64,000 bases of DNA. Source: Bartonella sp. HY328 (GTDB lineage Bacteria; Pseudomonadota; Alphaproteobacteria; Rhizobiales; Rhizobiaceae). The notes under the pieces are model-generated. The model made no database searches. It was not told the DNA's origin and was given only the letters and a program-made list of their open reading frames with translations. Positions 1 to 8,626 of the stretch are shown piece by piece (the stretch's first letter is position 1; every line of letters begins with the position of its first letter). The stretch covers positions 2,410,501 to 2,474,500 of the forward strand of contig NZ_CP104883.1 of NCBI RefSeq assembly GCF_025449335.1, in the 5' to 3' direction. The position numbers were made by a program, and so were the translations under genes.

Positions 1-759
1 TGCAAAGAAGTGCCGCTTTATGATGGTGAATTACCACGCCGCTTTTTACGCAATTTCACCGCTAAAGAGCATAATGGGCTTATATTCATTACCCAAGATG
101 AAGAAAGTGCTGGCAATTTGCCAGAAATTATTTGGGACGATCAACCCTATGCCCAATATATTATGGAAAATGATGCCATTTCAAATTTAGCGGATGTGGT
201 AGAAAATGTCCTTGATCCCATCCATACACTTTTTGTCCATAAGGGTATTGTGCGCGGATCCAATGCAAGCAAAAATTCGGTGACATTTACCGCAAGCGTT
301 GAAAACAGTGTTTTGATTATTCGCCATCAAGGTGAAGAAAAGCAAAATGGCTTTTTGTCCCGCCTATTAGAACCACAGCGCAGCCATGCCATTAATCGTT
401 TTGAATTACCCGGCACGGTAAGCCTTGAATATTATGGCAAGCAAGGTTTAAGCTTGTGTTTAACCGCTTATTTTAGCCGCGAAATTGATAACCAATATAA
501 GGGCTCTGCTGTCTTTCGTGGTCCCAAGCAGCATGGTCTTGGCTATCTTAAAGGGCTATTTCTCATACCGATTATGCGTAAAGTCATTTCACAAGATCAA
601 GACATTATGAAAGACGCAACCAATAATCGCCACCTTGCTGGCAATCCGCCTTATGCAAAATCACCACTCGATCTTTTTCGCCCAATGATTGACCGCATCA
701 TTGAAACGCCAAACGAGCTGATTAATTTGCCAGAAGGTCAAATGACGTTATTAATATAA
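1..759 (+). CDS. Rieske non-heme iron oxygenase, catalytic alpha-subunit part (5' end missing)
   Basis: The reading frame is open from the first base (Cys-Lys-Glu-Val-Pro...), so this is the C-terminal part of a longer gene. The segment VVENVLDPIHTLFVH carries the two histidines that, with a downstream Asp, hold the mononuclear iron in ring-hydroxylating oxygenase alpha subunits. The Rieske [2Fe-2S] domain expected before it lies outside the window. The C-terminus (RPMIDRIIETPNEL) is typical of short VanA/ring-hydroxylating enzymes. Such enzymes add oxygen to, or demethylate, aromatic or quaternary-amine substrates using a separate reductase, which is not visible here. Substrate is unknown. 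A strong hairpin terminator follows. Confidence 0.75.
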   Translation, partial: CKEVPLYDGELPRRFLRNFTAKEHNGLIFITQDEESAGNLPEIIWDDQPYAQYIMENDAISNLADVVENVLDPIHTLFVHKGIVRGSNASKNSVTFTASVENSVLIIRHQGEEKQNGFLSRLLEPQRSHAINRFELPGTVSLEYYGKQGLSLCLTAYFSREIDNQYKGSAVFRGPKQHGLGYLKGLFLIPIMRKVISQDQDIMKDATNNRHLAGNPPYAKSPLDLFRPMIDRIIETPNELINLPEGQMTLLI

Positions 760-780
760 AACGGTAATTTAAAGAATTTA

Positions 781-821
781 AAAACGAGCACTTAACTATC
801 AAAAAAAGTGCTCGTTTTTTT
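781..821. terminator. Bidirectional intrinsic terminator
   Basis: AAAACGAGCACTT pairs with AAGTGCTCGTTTT across a short A-rich loop, and the arms give T-runs on both strands. It lies between the convergent oxygenase and YeeE-type genes and can serve both. Confidence 0.85.
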
Positions 822-841
822 ACATTGCGGATGAAACTAAA

Positions 842-2059
842 TTAGCAGCTTTGCGCCACAGCCTTAGCCTCAAGTCCAAATAATGGGCGAGCATAGACAC
901 CAACAATATTGCCCAAAAAGGCTGCAATTAGCCATAGCCAACCATGTAAGCTGCCCGAGGCAATGCCAGAAAAATAAGCACCAATATTACAACCATAGGC
1001 AATTCTTGCGCCATAGCCCAGCAATAAGCCGCCAATGATAGCCGCACAAAAGGAGCCAAAGGACATTTTTAAGTTAGGCTTAAATCGCCCCGCAAGGGTT
1101 GCAGCTAACATCGCACCAGCAATAATGCCAAAATCCATGACGGTTTGCACATTGGTAAAAATACTTGAAGTTAGCTTTTTTGCATTGCTTGGATTTTGCC
1201 AAAAAGCCCATGAGCCAACATCAACCCCTAAAATGGTAGCAATTTTTGCACCCCATATAGGAAAAGCACCGGCAACCGTCCACGGCCTGCCAGAAACAAT
1301 AAGCGTTATATAATTGAGTAAGGCAAGGGCAATCGCCCCCCATATAAGTGGCCAAGGACCGCGTAAAAATCGTGAAAATCCGTGGCTGTTAGAAGGCTTT
1401 TCTGTTTTAACTACGCCATATTTATGCTTTTCCACCCATAGGGTCAAAAGCGCAATTATGGCAAACAAAGCAAGCGAAATTGCCATACCAGCCCAAAGGC
1501 CAAAACTTGTGAGTAAAGAAACGGCGTCAAGAGCGGGAACCGCATTCCAAAAAGGCGCATGGGCAGTGGAAATAAGTGCCCCCAACACAAAGAAAAACAA
1601 TACAACCAACATGCGGGCGCTACCGCCGCCCGCGGTAAAGAGAACGCCAGAGGCACAACCGCCGCCAAGTTGCATGCCAATACCAAACATAAATGCGCCG
1701 ATAATAACCGCAAGGCTTAACGGTGCGCTTATTCCAACAACCGGACTGCCAAAAAAGCTTCCACCTGCAAGAGTTGGAAAAAACAAGCAAACTGCAATAG
1801 TAAGCATGAGCATTTGCACTCTTAACCCACGCCCACGTCCATCGCGGATAAAAACCCGCCATGCTGAAGTAAAGCCAAAGGCTGAATGATAAAGAGTAAT
1901 GCCAAGCGCACCGCCCACTAATAATAATAGGCCTTGTCGCCAGCCATAGGTAAGGGCGATAAAAATTGCACCAAAAAGGAGAAATAGAATTGAGATGATT
2001 TTAGAAAAAGTCAGATAAGCTGACAGCTTTTTTGTCTGACCAGACACGACCGTGTACAT
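842..2059 (-). CDS. YeeE/YedE-family (thiosulfate/sulfur-compound) membrane transporter
   Basis: A polytopic inner-membrane protein of about 405 residues with roughly ten hydrophobic segments. Two halves each carry the family's glycine-rich cysteine motif, GGGCASG in the first half and YGCNIGAYFSG in the second. In TsuA-type members such cysteines line the path for thiosulfate or related sulfur species. I place the start at the second in-frame ATG because AGGAAC lies about 7 nt upstream of it, while the ATG five codons earlier has no Shine-Dalgarno sequence. No sulfurtransferase gene (TusA-like) accompanies it. Family is clear, substrate is inferred. Confidence 0.85.
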   Translation of the reverse strand: MYTVVSGQTKKLSAYLTFSKIISILFLLFGAIFIALTYGWRQGLLLLVGGALGITLYHSAFGFTSAWRVFIRDGRGRGLRVQMLMLTIAVCLFFPTLAGGSFFGSPVVGISAPLSLAVIIGAFMFGIGMQLGGGCASGVLFTAGGGSARMLVVLFFFVLGALISTAHAPFWNAVPALDAVSLLTSFGLWAGMAISLALFAIIALLTLWVEKHKYGVVKTEKPSNSHGFSRFLRGPWPLIWGAIALALLNYITLIVSGRPWTVAGAFPIWGAKIATILGVDVGSWAFWQNPSNAKKLTSSIFTNVQTVMDFGIIAGAMLAATLAGRFKPNLKMSFGSFCAAIIGGLLLGYGARIAYGCNIGAYFSGIASGSLHGWLWLIAAFLGNIVGVYARPLFGLEAKAVAQSC

Positions 2060-2214
2060 GGCAGTTCCTTTCATATAATGATAAAGCTCTTTTAGGAATA
2101 ATGTTTATACTTGTCGAGTGAAAAAGCTAAATTAGCGCGGATTTTATCGATGCCACGCTATCATTAAAAAGGCTAATTTTAGTAAAATTCGTAAGTTTTT
2201 AATCTTTGGATAGC

Positions 2215-2495
2215 TAGGGTCAGAACCTATTAATTTAAATGAAATGGCACAATAAACAGCAAAAATATACAAGGAGAAGAGCGAAAAGTGGGTGATATAC
2301 CCATTTGAGCTTTACGACGCAGTAGATTACAGCTGTTTTTGTGTCCTTTCAGGATACAAGTAAATTTTCGCGATTACTTTGTCGAAGATCCTTGAAAATA
2401 TTCATATTTCCTGCGGATCTTCTCACCTTTAATCTTTGGGTTCTCCCTAAAATTTACTCATACCATTTCGTACAAATTAATAGGTCCTGACCCTA
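2215..2495. mobile_element. MITE-like element, IS630/mariner type termini
   Basis: The ends are imperfect inverted repeats of 33 bp matching at 29 positions. Each begins TA followed by GGGTCAGRACCTATTAATTT, so the element proper could be GGGTCAG...CTGACCC between TA dinucleotides, as expected for IS630/Tc1-mariner type insertion. The 281-bp interior has no open frame able to encode a transposase, so it would be non-autonomous. Related end fragments occur near 41207 and 44161. Confidence 0.7.
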
Positions 2496-2781
2496 CACTC
2501 TGCAATAATAAAGACTTAGCATCTTGTTCCTAATCAATATCCACATCCAACAAAGCTAAGTTTAAAGGCAAGCGAACGCGTAACGCCGCCGACCAGCGCA
2601 TCATGCATAACATAATAGAGTGCTTGGATTGTTAAAAATATCAATTTACATAGCCAAAATGCAACTAATCATCTTTCACACTTAATCGGCCTGTAAGCTT
2701 GAAAATCTGGCGAGCAAATTATTTTAGTTATGGTTCGGAAAGCGTACTAACCGATGGAGTAGCAAGCGTTATTGCCTCGCT
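2496..2781. other. Gene-free stretch, possible gene remnant on the minus strand
   Basis: No complete gene. On the minus strand, about 44 codons between roughly 2540 and 2675 are open and hydrophobic (containing ALYYVMHDALVGG) but have no good start and end at a TGA. A second frame over the same bases also reads plausibly, as would happen in a decayed, frameshifted gene. The next gene downstream on the same strand is the ABC operon's last gene, so this may also include its terminator region. Function unknown. Confidence 0.3.
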
Positions 2782-3786
2782 TCATTGTTGAATATTGTGT
2801 AAATCGCTTAAACGACAAGAAAGCGTCATGTCGCTACCTTTTCGTGGTGGCTGCAGGCCAAATTGGTTGATTTTATCGTAACGCAGTTCTAAATCCTGAT
2901 AGCGAATATTTACCCGCAAAAACTGGCCGATAATTTGGCAATCCTCAACCTTGCCGGTAAAGCTCAAAGCTGCATTAGCGATTTCACCCTCTATAAAATT
3001 GGCAGGGTGGATAACATAAGCCATACTGCCCTTTTGCACAGCTTCACCGCTGATATAATTGGGCGGAATAATATTGGCGTCCCCCAAAAAGCTTGCGACA
3101 AACATATTTTGCGGCCGATAAAAAATGTCTTTAGCGCTACCTGTCTGTGCAATTTTGCCTTTATCCAGCACAGAAATATAGTCACCAAGCATCAATGCCT
3201 CATCCTGATCATGGGTAACAAGAATTGCAGTGACACCAAGCTGCATTTGCAGGTTTTTAAGCTCATTTTGCAATTTTCGCCGGATTTGCGCATCAAGTGC
3301 CGATAAGGGTTCGTCTAGCAATAATATTTTAGGCTCTAAGATAACTGCACGGGCTAAGGCAACCCGCTGCCGTTGCCCCCCCGACAAATTGGCAGGCAAA
3401 CGATCAGCAAATTCGGTTAATGCCACCATATCAAGCATCTTATCGACGCGGCTGTTAATATCTGCCTTGCTTAACTTTTTTTGCGCTAGGCCAAAACTTA
3501 AATTTTTACGCACACTCATATTAGGAAATAGCGCATATTGCTGAAAAACCATGGCCAATTCACGCTCACTGGGTGGCAATTGATCTATTTGGCGCGCTGC
3601 CATCAAAATGCGCCCCTTTGCCACTTGGTGCAAACCAGCGATACAACGCAACAAGGTGGTTTTACCACAACCTGACTGCCCTAAAAGCACATGAAATTCG
3701 CCTTGAGCAATTGACAGTGATATGCCATCAAGAATTGTCTTATCGCCATAATTTGCCTCAAGATTTTCAATCACCAAACTGGTCAT
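2782..3786 (-). CDS. ABC transporter ATP-binding protein (polyamine/iron/phosphonate class)
   Basis: The nucleotide-binding subunit of the five-gene import operon. Walker A GQSGCGKTT lies around residues 36-44, the Q-loop at VFQQ, the signature LSGGQ at 134-138, Walker B ILLLDEP at 154-160 and the switch histidine in LVTHD at about 192. The last hundred residues form a TOBE-like regulatory domain, as in PotA, FbpC and PhnT. It is the last gene of the operon, 24 bp after the second permease. It energises uptake by the two preceding permeases. The substrate is not determined by this subunit. Confidence 0.9.
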   Translation of the reverse strand: MTSLVIENLEANYGDKTILDGISLSIAQGEFHVLLGQSGCGKTTLLRCIAGLHQVAKGRILMAARQIDQLPPSERELAMVFQQYALFPNMSVRKNLSFGLAQKKLSKADINSRVDKMLDMVALTEFADRLPANLSGGQRQRVALARAVILEPKILLLDEPLSALDAQIRRKLQNELKNLQMQLGVTAILVTHDQDEALMLGDYISVLDKGKIAQTGSAKDIFYRPQNMFVASFLGDANIIPPNYISGEAVQKGSMAYVIHPANFIEGEIANAALSFTGKVEDCQIIGQFLRVNIRYQDLELRYDKINQFGLQPPRKGSDMTLSCRLSDLHNIQQ

Positions 3787-3810
3787 TTTATACTTTCCTA
3801 ATTTTGTTCC

Positions 3811-4602
3811 CTAGTTTTGACTTTTTGCAAGACGCGCATTTAAAGCCAGCGTTAAGACAGTCATCACCAATAAAAATATGAGATAAATAAAAACAATAGT
3901 GCTAGCAAAGCGCCCTGTTTCATTGCGGTGCGCATAGATATAAATTTGCAAAGTTTCAAACTGGCCCCCCACCAACAAATTGGCATAGACAAACTCGCCA
4001 ATTAAAATGCTAAAATTTAATAATATAGCTAGCAATAAGGCGGGCGTTAGTAGCGGTATAATAACCCGCATTAAAATAGTTTCATCCTTTGCACCAATAA
4101 GGCGGCCAGCATCAAGCAAATCATCAATCGCTATGCTATTAAGGCTGTTTTTTAAAGCAATATAAAGCATGGGGAAGCAAATAGGCACATAAGCAAAGAT
4201 CAATATCCAGATTGTGCCATTAATCTGCAATGGCGGTACTGAAAAAATTTTTAAATAGCCAACCACTAAAACCACACTTGGAATAGCATAGGGCAACACA
4301 ATTAAACGTGCCATCCATTTATCAAGACTTGGCCAATAAATGTGGCCTACCAAAATAGCGGGCACAATAAGCAAAACGGCTAAAGCAATAGCGCAAATGG
4401 CAACAAACACACTGCGCAAAAATGCCATTTGAAAGCGCGTATCAGCGAGTACGTCAACAATTGTTGCCAGAGTAAAACCGCGTGGTAAAAAGCTATCTGA
4501 CCAATCAACCGCGAAAGCATTGATAATAATTGCCAAAAACGGCAAAGCCATGAGCAGTGCAAAAACTATTAACAAAATGCGGGCAATAAAGGATTGTTTC
4601 AT
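3811..4602 (-). CDS. ABC transporter permease, second subunit
   Basis: An inner-membrane protein of 263 residues with about six hydrophobic helices. It has an EAA-type coupling region near DDLLDAGRLIGAKDETILMRVIIPLL, which contacts the ATPase. It belongs to the binding-protein-dependent transport permease family found with PotC, FbpB and PhnV. Only 2 bp separate its start from the end of the first permease, so the two are translationally coupled and likely form a heterodimeric channel. Confidence 0.88.
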   Translation of the reverse strand: MKQSFIARILLIVFALLMALPFLAIIINAFAVDWSDSFLPRGFTLATIVDVLADTRFQMAFLRSVFVAICAIALAVLLIVPAILVGHIYWPSLDKWMARLIVLPYAIPSVVLVVGYLKIFSVPPLQINGTIWILIFAYVPICFPMLYIALKNSLNSIAIDDLLDAGRLIGAKDETILMRVIIPLLTPALLLAILLNFSILIGEFVYANLLVGGQFETLQIYIYAHRNETGRFASTIVFIYLIFLLVMTVLTLALNARLAKSQN

Positions 4603-4604
4603 TA

Positions 4605-5417
4605 TTACCTCTTTTTGCCAATAAGTTGATTAACCGCAATGGGAACAAGAAGCACAACGAGCAAACAGATTGATAAGGCATTAGCAAGACCGGGATTGGC
4701 AAAAACATCGCCTGCCACCAACTCACCAATACGAACGGTGACAATGCGGGCATTGGTACCAACCAGCGCATAGGCGGTTGCATAAGTGCCCATGGCATTG
4801 GCAAAAAGCAAAATGCTTATCGCGACCAGCTGCCTAAAAATAATTGGTAAACCAATAAACCACCAAAATTTTTGTCTGGTTGTACCGATTAAAAATGCTG
4901 CTTCTTCAATATCCTTTGGCACAGCAACAACAACAGGTAAAAGCAAAACAATTGCTAAAGATATTTGGAAAAAGCAATAGGTTAAAACAAGGCCAGAGAA
5001 GCTGTATATATTAAGTTCATTTATAATACCCATATCAATTAAAACTTTTGTCAACACACCATTAGCGCCGAGCAAAATGACAAAAGCCATGACCGATGGA
5101 ACACCAGCAAAATTAGAACCCAAATTTGCAAAAGCAGTGGCAAAACGCTTGGAAAGATAAGAGCTTGCCCGCAAGCTAATACAAATCGGAACGGCAAAAA
5201 CCATGCCGATAAGGCTTGTAAGCAAAGATAATTCAATGGTTGCAATAAAGGAGTTAATATAAAATTTGCTGGTTAAGATTTTTTGATAATAAAAAAGAAA
5301 ATCACCAATATAATTAAACGAGCCAATAAATACACTTACCAAGGGAGCAGCAATGATAATGCCTAAAAAAACAAGCCAAGGCAAGGCATAGAGCCGCATA
5401 TATTTTGCATTTTTCAT
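4605..5417 (-). CDS. ABC transporter permease, first subunit
   Basis: A 270-residue polytopic membrane protein with about six transmembrane segments. Its EAA-like loop reads EEAAFLIGTTRQKFWWFIGLPI. It resembles PotB/PhnU-type permeases. Its start codon directly abuts the stop of the phosphodiesterase gene upstream, and the second permease starts 2 bp after its end. This tight packing argues that the phosphodiesterase belongs to the same transport system. Confidence 0.88.
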   Translation of the reverse strand: MKNAKYMRLYALPWLVFLGIIIAAPLVSVFIGSFNYIGDFLFYYQKILTSKFYINSFIATIELSLLTSLIGMVFAVPICISLRASSYLSKRFATAFANLGSNFAGVPSVMAFVILLGANGVLTKVLIDMGIINELNIYSFSGLVLTYCFFQISLAIVLLLPVVVAVPKDIEEAAFLIGTTRQKFWWFIGLPIIFRQLVAISILLFANAMGTYATAYALVGTNARIVTVRIGELVAGDVFANPGLANALSICLLVVLLVPIAVNQLIGKKR

Positions 5418-6215
5418 TTAGGCTAATTTTCCAGAAAACGATGTAAGACTTGCAGCATCTACACCTAAAACAGCACAGCAAAGCGCCGCAATTTCTGTTT
5501 GCCGTAACGCCTCCACACTCATATCAAAACCAAACCAATAAAATGGTACTTCAGATTCACTTGGTAATGGTCCACTATGGTTGCCATCATCGCCCATACC
5601 ATGATCGGCGGTGACAATTACTTTATAGCCTTGCTCTAGCCAATTGGGCATATATTGCGCCAAAAGATCACCGGCCTTACGAGCATTATTGCGATAAGTA
5701 ACCGAATTGCCACCACTTTTATGGCCTGCATCATCAATATTCATAGGATGCAATAATAAAAATTCCGGCGAGAAGCGATTTATCAGGTTTTGCGCATCTG
5801 CAAATAAATGACTATCGGGATAGCTGTCATCCCAATAAAACACACCGTAATTAATGTCTTTAGTTTGATCAATCAAAATGCGATCTTTTTTATAATCAAA
5901 TGGGGCATTGACATAAAGCTCACTCACCCAATAATAGGCAGCAGCGGCAGTGGTTAAATTAGATTTACGACAAAGTGCGAAAATATTATCGCCATTAGAC
6001 CTGCGAACAATTGCATTACTTACCACGCCATGATCAGCAGGGCTGCGACCAGTTAATAAGGTTTCATATAAGGGGCGTGACATTGCAGGTAATTCACATC
6101 GCAATTTTGTAACATTGCCGCGCTTTAAGTCAATTAATCCTTCCAAATAGCCTAAACATTCGCGCGCTGTATCATAACGCAGACCATCTAGCACAACCAA
6201 AATTAGCTTGGACAT
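5418..6215 (-). CDS. Alkaline phosphatase superfamily phosphodiesterase/nucleotide pyrophosphatase
   Basis: A 265-residue enzyme of the type I phosphodiesterase/nucleotide pyrophosphatase family. The expected two-metal ligand set can be read: Asp10 (VVLDG), a nucleophile candidate Ser46 (PAMS, where Thr or Ser is usual), Asp161 with His165 (DDAGH), Asp204-His205 (TADHG) and His213 (GNHSG). There is no signal peptide, so it probably acts in the cytoplasm. Sitting between the binding-protein gene and the permeases of an ABC importer, it probably hydrolyses the imported compound, most likely a phosphodiester or phosphonate-like molecule. That substrate is inferred from context. Confidence 0.82.
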   Translation of the reverse strand: MSKLILVVLDGLRYDTARECLGYLEGLIDLKRGNVTKLRCELPAMSRPLYETLLTGRSPADHGVVSNAIVRRSNGDNIFALCRKSNLTTAAAAYYWVSELYVNAPFDYKKDRILIDQTKDINYGVFYWDDSYPDSHLFADAQNLINRFSPEFLLLHPMNIDDAGHKSGGNSVTYRNNARKAGDLLAQYMPNWLEQGYKVIVTADHGMGDDGNHSGPLPSESEVPFYWFGFDMSVEALRQTEIAALCCAVLGVDAASLTSFSGKLA

Positions 6216-6309
6216 AACGCACCTTTAAATAGCGTAATTGAAAAAAATACGCCTTTGCCAAGCTATTAATTACTCGGCAAAAGCTTAATTTGACTGAGTT
6301 AACTGCGCA

Positions 6310-7371
6310 TTACATTTCAGAAAGCACGTTTTCTTGCCAAAGTTGAGTAATGGTTGGTGCTGTGTTTTTCCAAATTTCTGAGTTAATAACCCGTGCTGCC
6401 TTATATTGTTCGGAAGGTAAAACACGGTTTGCAACATCTTGCGGCAAAGTGATATGATCAATGCGAATTGGACGTGCATAACCACGCGCAAGATTAATCT
6501 GCCCCTCATCAGAGAAGATATATTCACGCGTTAATTTTGCGGCATTTGGATTTTTGGCATATTTATTAATAACTGTGGTATAACCAGAAATAACTGATGC
6601 ATCGGATGGAATGAGCACGGTATATTTTCCGCCGCCCACAGCATCACGGTAATTGAGCGCGTTAAAATCCCAAATAGCTGCCACTTCAATCTCACCACGT
6701 TCAAGATTAGCAGGTGAAACCGAGTTTGACCGCAAGCGCCCTTCTTTGGCAAGCTTGGCAAAAAGCTCTATACCGGGTTGCAAATTTTCTTCACTTCCCC
6801 CCATAGCAATAGCAGCAGCTAAGATTGAAGCATTTTCTTGCGCCCCGCTACCTGGCTTAGCGATCGAAAATTTGAAATTACCGTTTTTTAGCTCTTCCCA
6901 GCTTTTGGGTGGGTTTGGCAAATCACTCTTGATAATGAAAGCAATGGTACCTGTATAAGCAAGCGCCCAATTACCATCCTTATCCTTGGCCCAATCAGGA
7001 ATTTGTTCCCAAGTCGTTGGCTTATAAGGCTGGACAAGATCACGAGCAACAGCAATTGGGCCGAATTCTAAACCGACATCACCAATATCAGCTGATGCAT
7101 TGGATTTTTCATTTTCAAACTTGGAAAGCTCTTCAGCTGAACTCATATCCGTATCAAAATGGCTAAGGCCATATTTTACCTTTAAGTCTTCCCAAGTGCC
7201 TTTCCAGTTGGCCCAACTATCAGGCATGCCGACAGAATTAACCGTGCCTTCCTTTTTAGCAGCATCAACTAGCGCAGAAATATCTGCGGCAAAAAGTGTG
7301 TGGCAAGAAAAAAGAAGCGCTGTTGCACCCATTGATAAATGAGCAAGAGTTTTAAAAAAACGGTTCTGCAT
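6310..7371 (-). CDS. ABC transporter periplasmic substrate-binding protein
   Basis: A 353-residue extracellular solute-binding protein. The N-terminus has a signal peptide (basic start, hydrophobic core, cleavage after LFA). The body resembles family 1/Fe(3+)-spermidine-2-aminoethylphosphonate binding proteins (TIAFIIKSDLPNPPKSWEEL, and a late DEGQ region). It is the first gene of the operon, 94 bp before the phosphodiesterase, and that gap may allow separate mRNA processing and higher expression. The ligand cannot be read from sequence. A phosphorus compound is favoured because of the phosphodiesterase. Confidence 0.85.
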   Translation of the reverse strand: MQNRFFKTLAHLSMGATALLFSCHTLFAADISALVDAAKKEGTVNSVGMPDSWANWKGTWEDLKVKYGLSHFDTDMSSAEELSKFENEKSNASADIGDVGLEFGPIAVARDLVQPYKPTTWEQIPDWAKDKDGNWALAYTGTIAFIIKSDLPNPPKSWEELKNGNFKFSIAKPGSGAQENASILAAAIAMGGSEENLQPGIELFAKLAKEGRLRSNSVSPANLERGEIEVAAIWDFNALNYRDAVGGGKYTVLIPSDASVISGYTTVINKYAKNPNAAKLTREYIFSDEGQINLARGYARPIRIDHITLPQDVANRVLPSEQYKAARVINSEIWKNTAPTITQLWQENVLSEM

Positions 7372-7580
7372 TTACAACCTCGAATAAAAGCAACTAGATT
7401 CCCCATGAAAAGGGCTTGCCTATTCGGTTTTCATAATTGGATTGCAAAAAATTGACATTTAGATGACAGTTTTATGAAATGCTTTTAATCAAGACTTTTG
7501 CAGGCAAATAATTGTAAAGTTAAAACCAACAAGATTGCAATGCACTGACAATAAATAATTTTGCTAAAATTTGAAAAATT

Positions 7581-7656
7581 TGGTGGAGCTAAGCGGGATC
7601 GAACCGCTGACCTCCTGCATGCCATGCAGGCGCTCTCCCAGCTGAGCTATAGCCCC
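7581..7656 (-). tRNA. tRNA-Ala (anticodon GGC)
   Basis: A full cloverleaf can be drawn on the minus strand. The acceptor stem is GGGGCTA with TAGCTCC, the anticodon stem CCTGC/GCAGG encloses the loop ATGGCAT with anticodon GGC, the T-loop is GGTTCGATCCC, and CCA is encoded. It reads alanine codons GCC/GCU. The AT-rich flanks (about 200 bp on each side) hold no other gene. Confidence 0.95.
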
Positions 7657-7906
7657 ATAATCAATTTGCATGACTTTTATAAAAGCCGCCTTTGATTTGG
7701 TAGAAGCTTTAAATTAACTTCGTGAGCGGTTCATTAAAGATAGATTACATAAAGATCAAGCAAAAAATTGAAATTTTGTAATTTTTTTTCCCCACATAGA
7801 TTTCTATCGCCTTTATGCTGCACTTCCTACATTTTATAATCGACATAAAACACCTTTTCATTCATTAATAAAAAAGTTTTAAGTTGCAAATGAACAAGGA
7901 TAAATA

Positions 7907-8467
7907 ATGGCTGAGGCACCTAGCGAAATTACATTAAATGTTAGAGGCTTAGGTTCATACGATTTTAAAATGTTATTAACAGCTTTAAATCAAGAAGCCA
8001 TTCAAAATAGGGTTTCAGAACCAGCAAAAAAAATTTATCGAATTATCAATTCAATACCGCTTTTATTTGCATTAAGTATCATATTCTGCCAAACTGTTGG
8101 TATTAGCAAAATGAGCAGAACCACGGCTATTGGATATTTATTTTCACTATTATGCATCAAGCTCGTCTTACTTATTGCAAATTCTGCAACATGCTATTTA
8201 CGACAATCAGCCTTTATAAATTTTTATTCTGATAATATGCTCCTTAAAAATGGTTTTCAGCTCATACTTAATGAAACACAATTACAGATTAAATCACAAT
8301 ATGCTCATCATATTTATTCATATGAATGGATTAGAGAACGCATCTATTTAGAAAATGACAGCTGGCTAATAATATTTTACGATCAGAGTTATATTTCCAT
8401 TTATTGTGGAGATTTAGGAAATGATGAAATATCCGAACAAGCCGAACAATGGTTGAAAATTTCATAA
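7907..8467 (+). CDS. Hypothetical membrane protein with YcxB-like C-terminal domain
   Basis: A 186-residue protein with two hydrophobic helices, at about residues 48-66 and 78-96, followed by a soluble C-terminal part. The pattern in that part (an L-x-x-E-T-Q-L stretch, then YSYEWIR...IYLENDSWLIIFYD) matches the YcxB-like fold seen in many small membrane proteins of unknown function. AAGGA upstream supports the start. It is a single gene between tRNA-Ala and mrp. Function unknown. Confidence 0.6.
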   Translation: MAEAPSEITLNVRGLGSYDFKMLLTALNQEAIQNRVSEPAKKIYRIINSIPLLFALSIIFCQTVGISKMSRTTAIGYLFSLLCIKLVLLIANSATCYLRQSAFINFYSDNMLLKNGFQLILNETQLQIKSQYAHHIYSYEWIRERIYLENDSWLIIFYDQSYISIYCGDLGNDEISEQAEQWLKIS

Positions 8468-8626
8468 AACAAATATTTAATACCCAAATATAGTTAAATT
8501 CAAAAGACATTTGACAATGTTTAATTAAAAGCCTTGTCTCTTTGCAAACAGTTCCATATATCCTAGTACAAAAATGGCTATATAAGCCGTAAAACTTTAA
8601 TACTCATTTTCAATTGGAAAAATATC

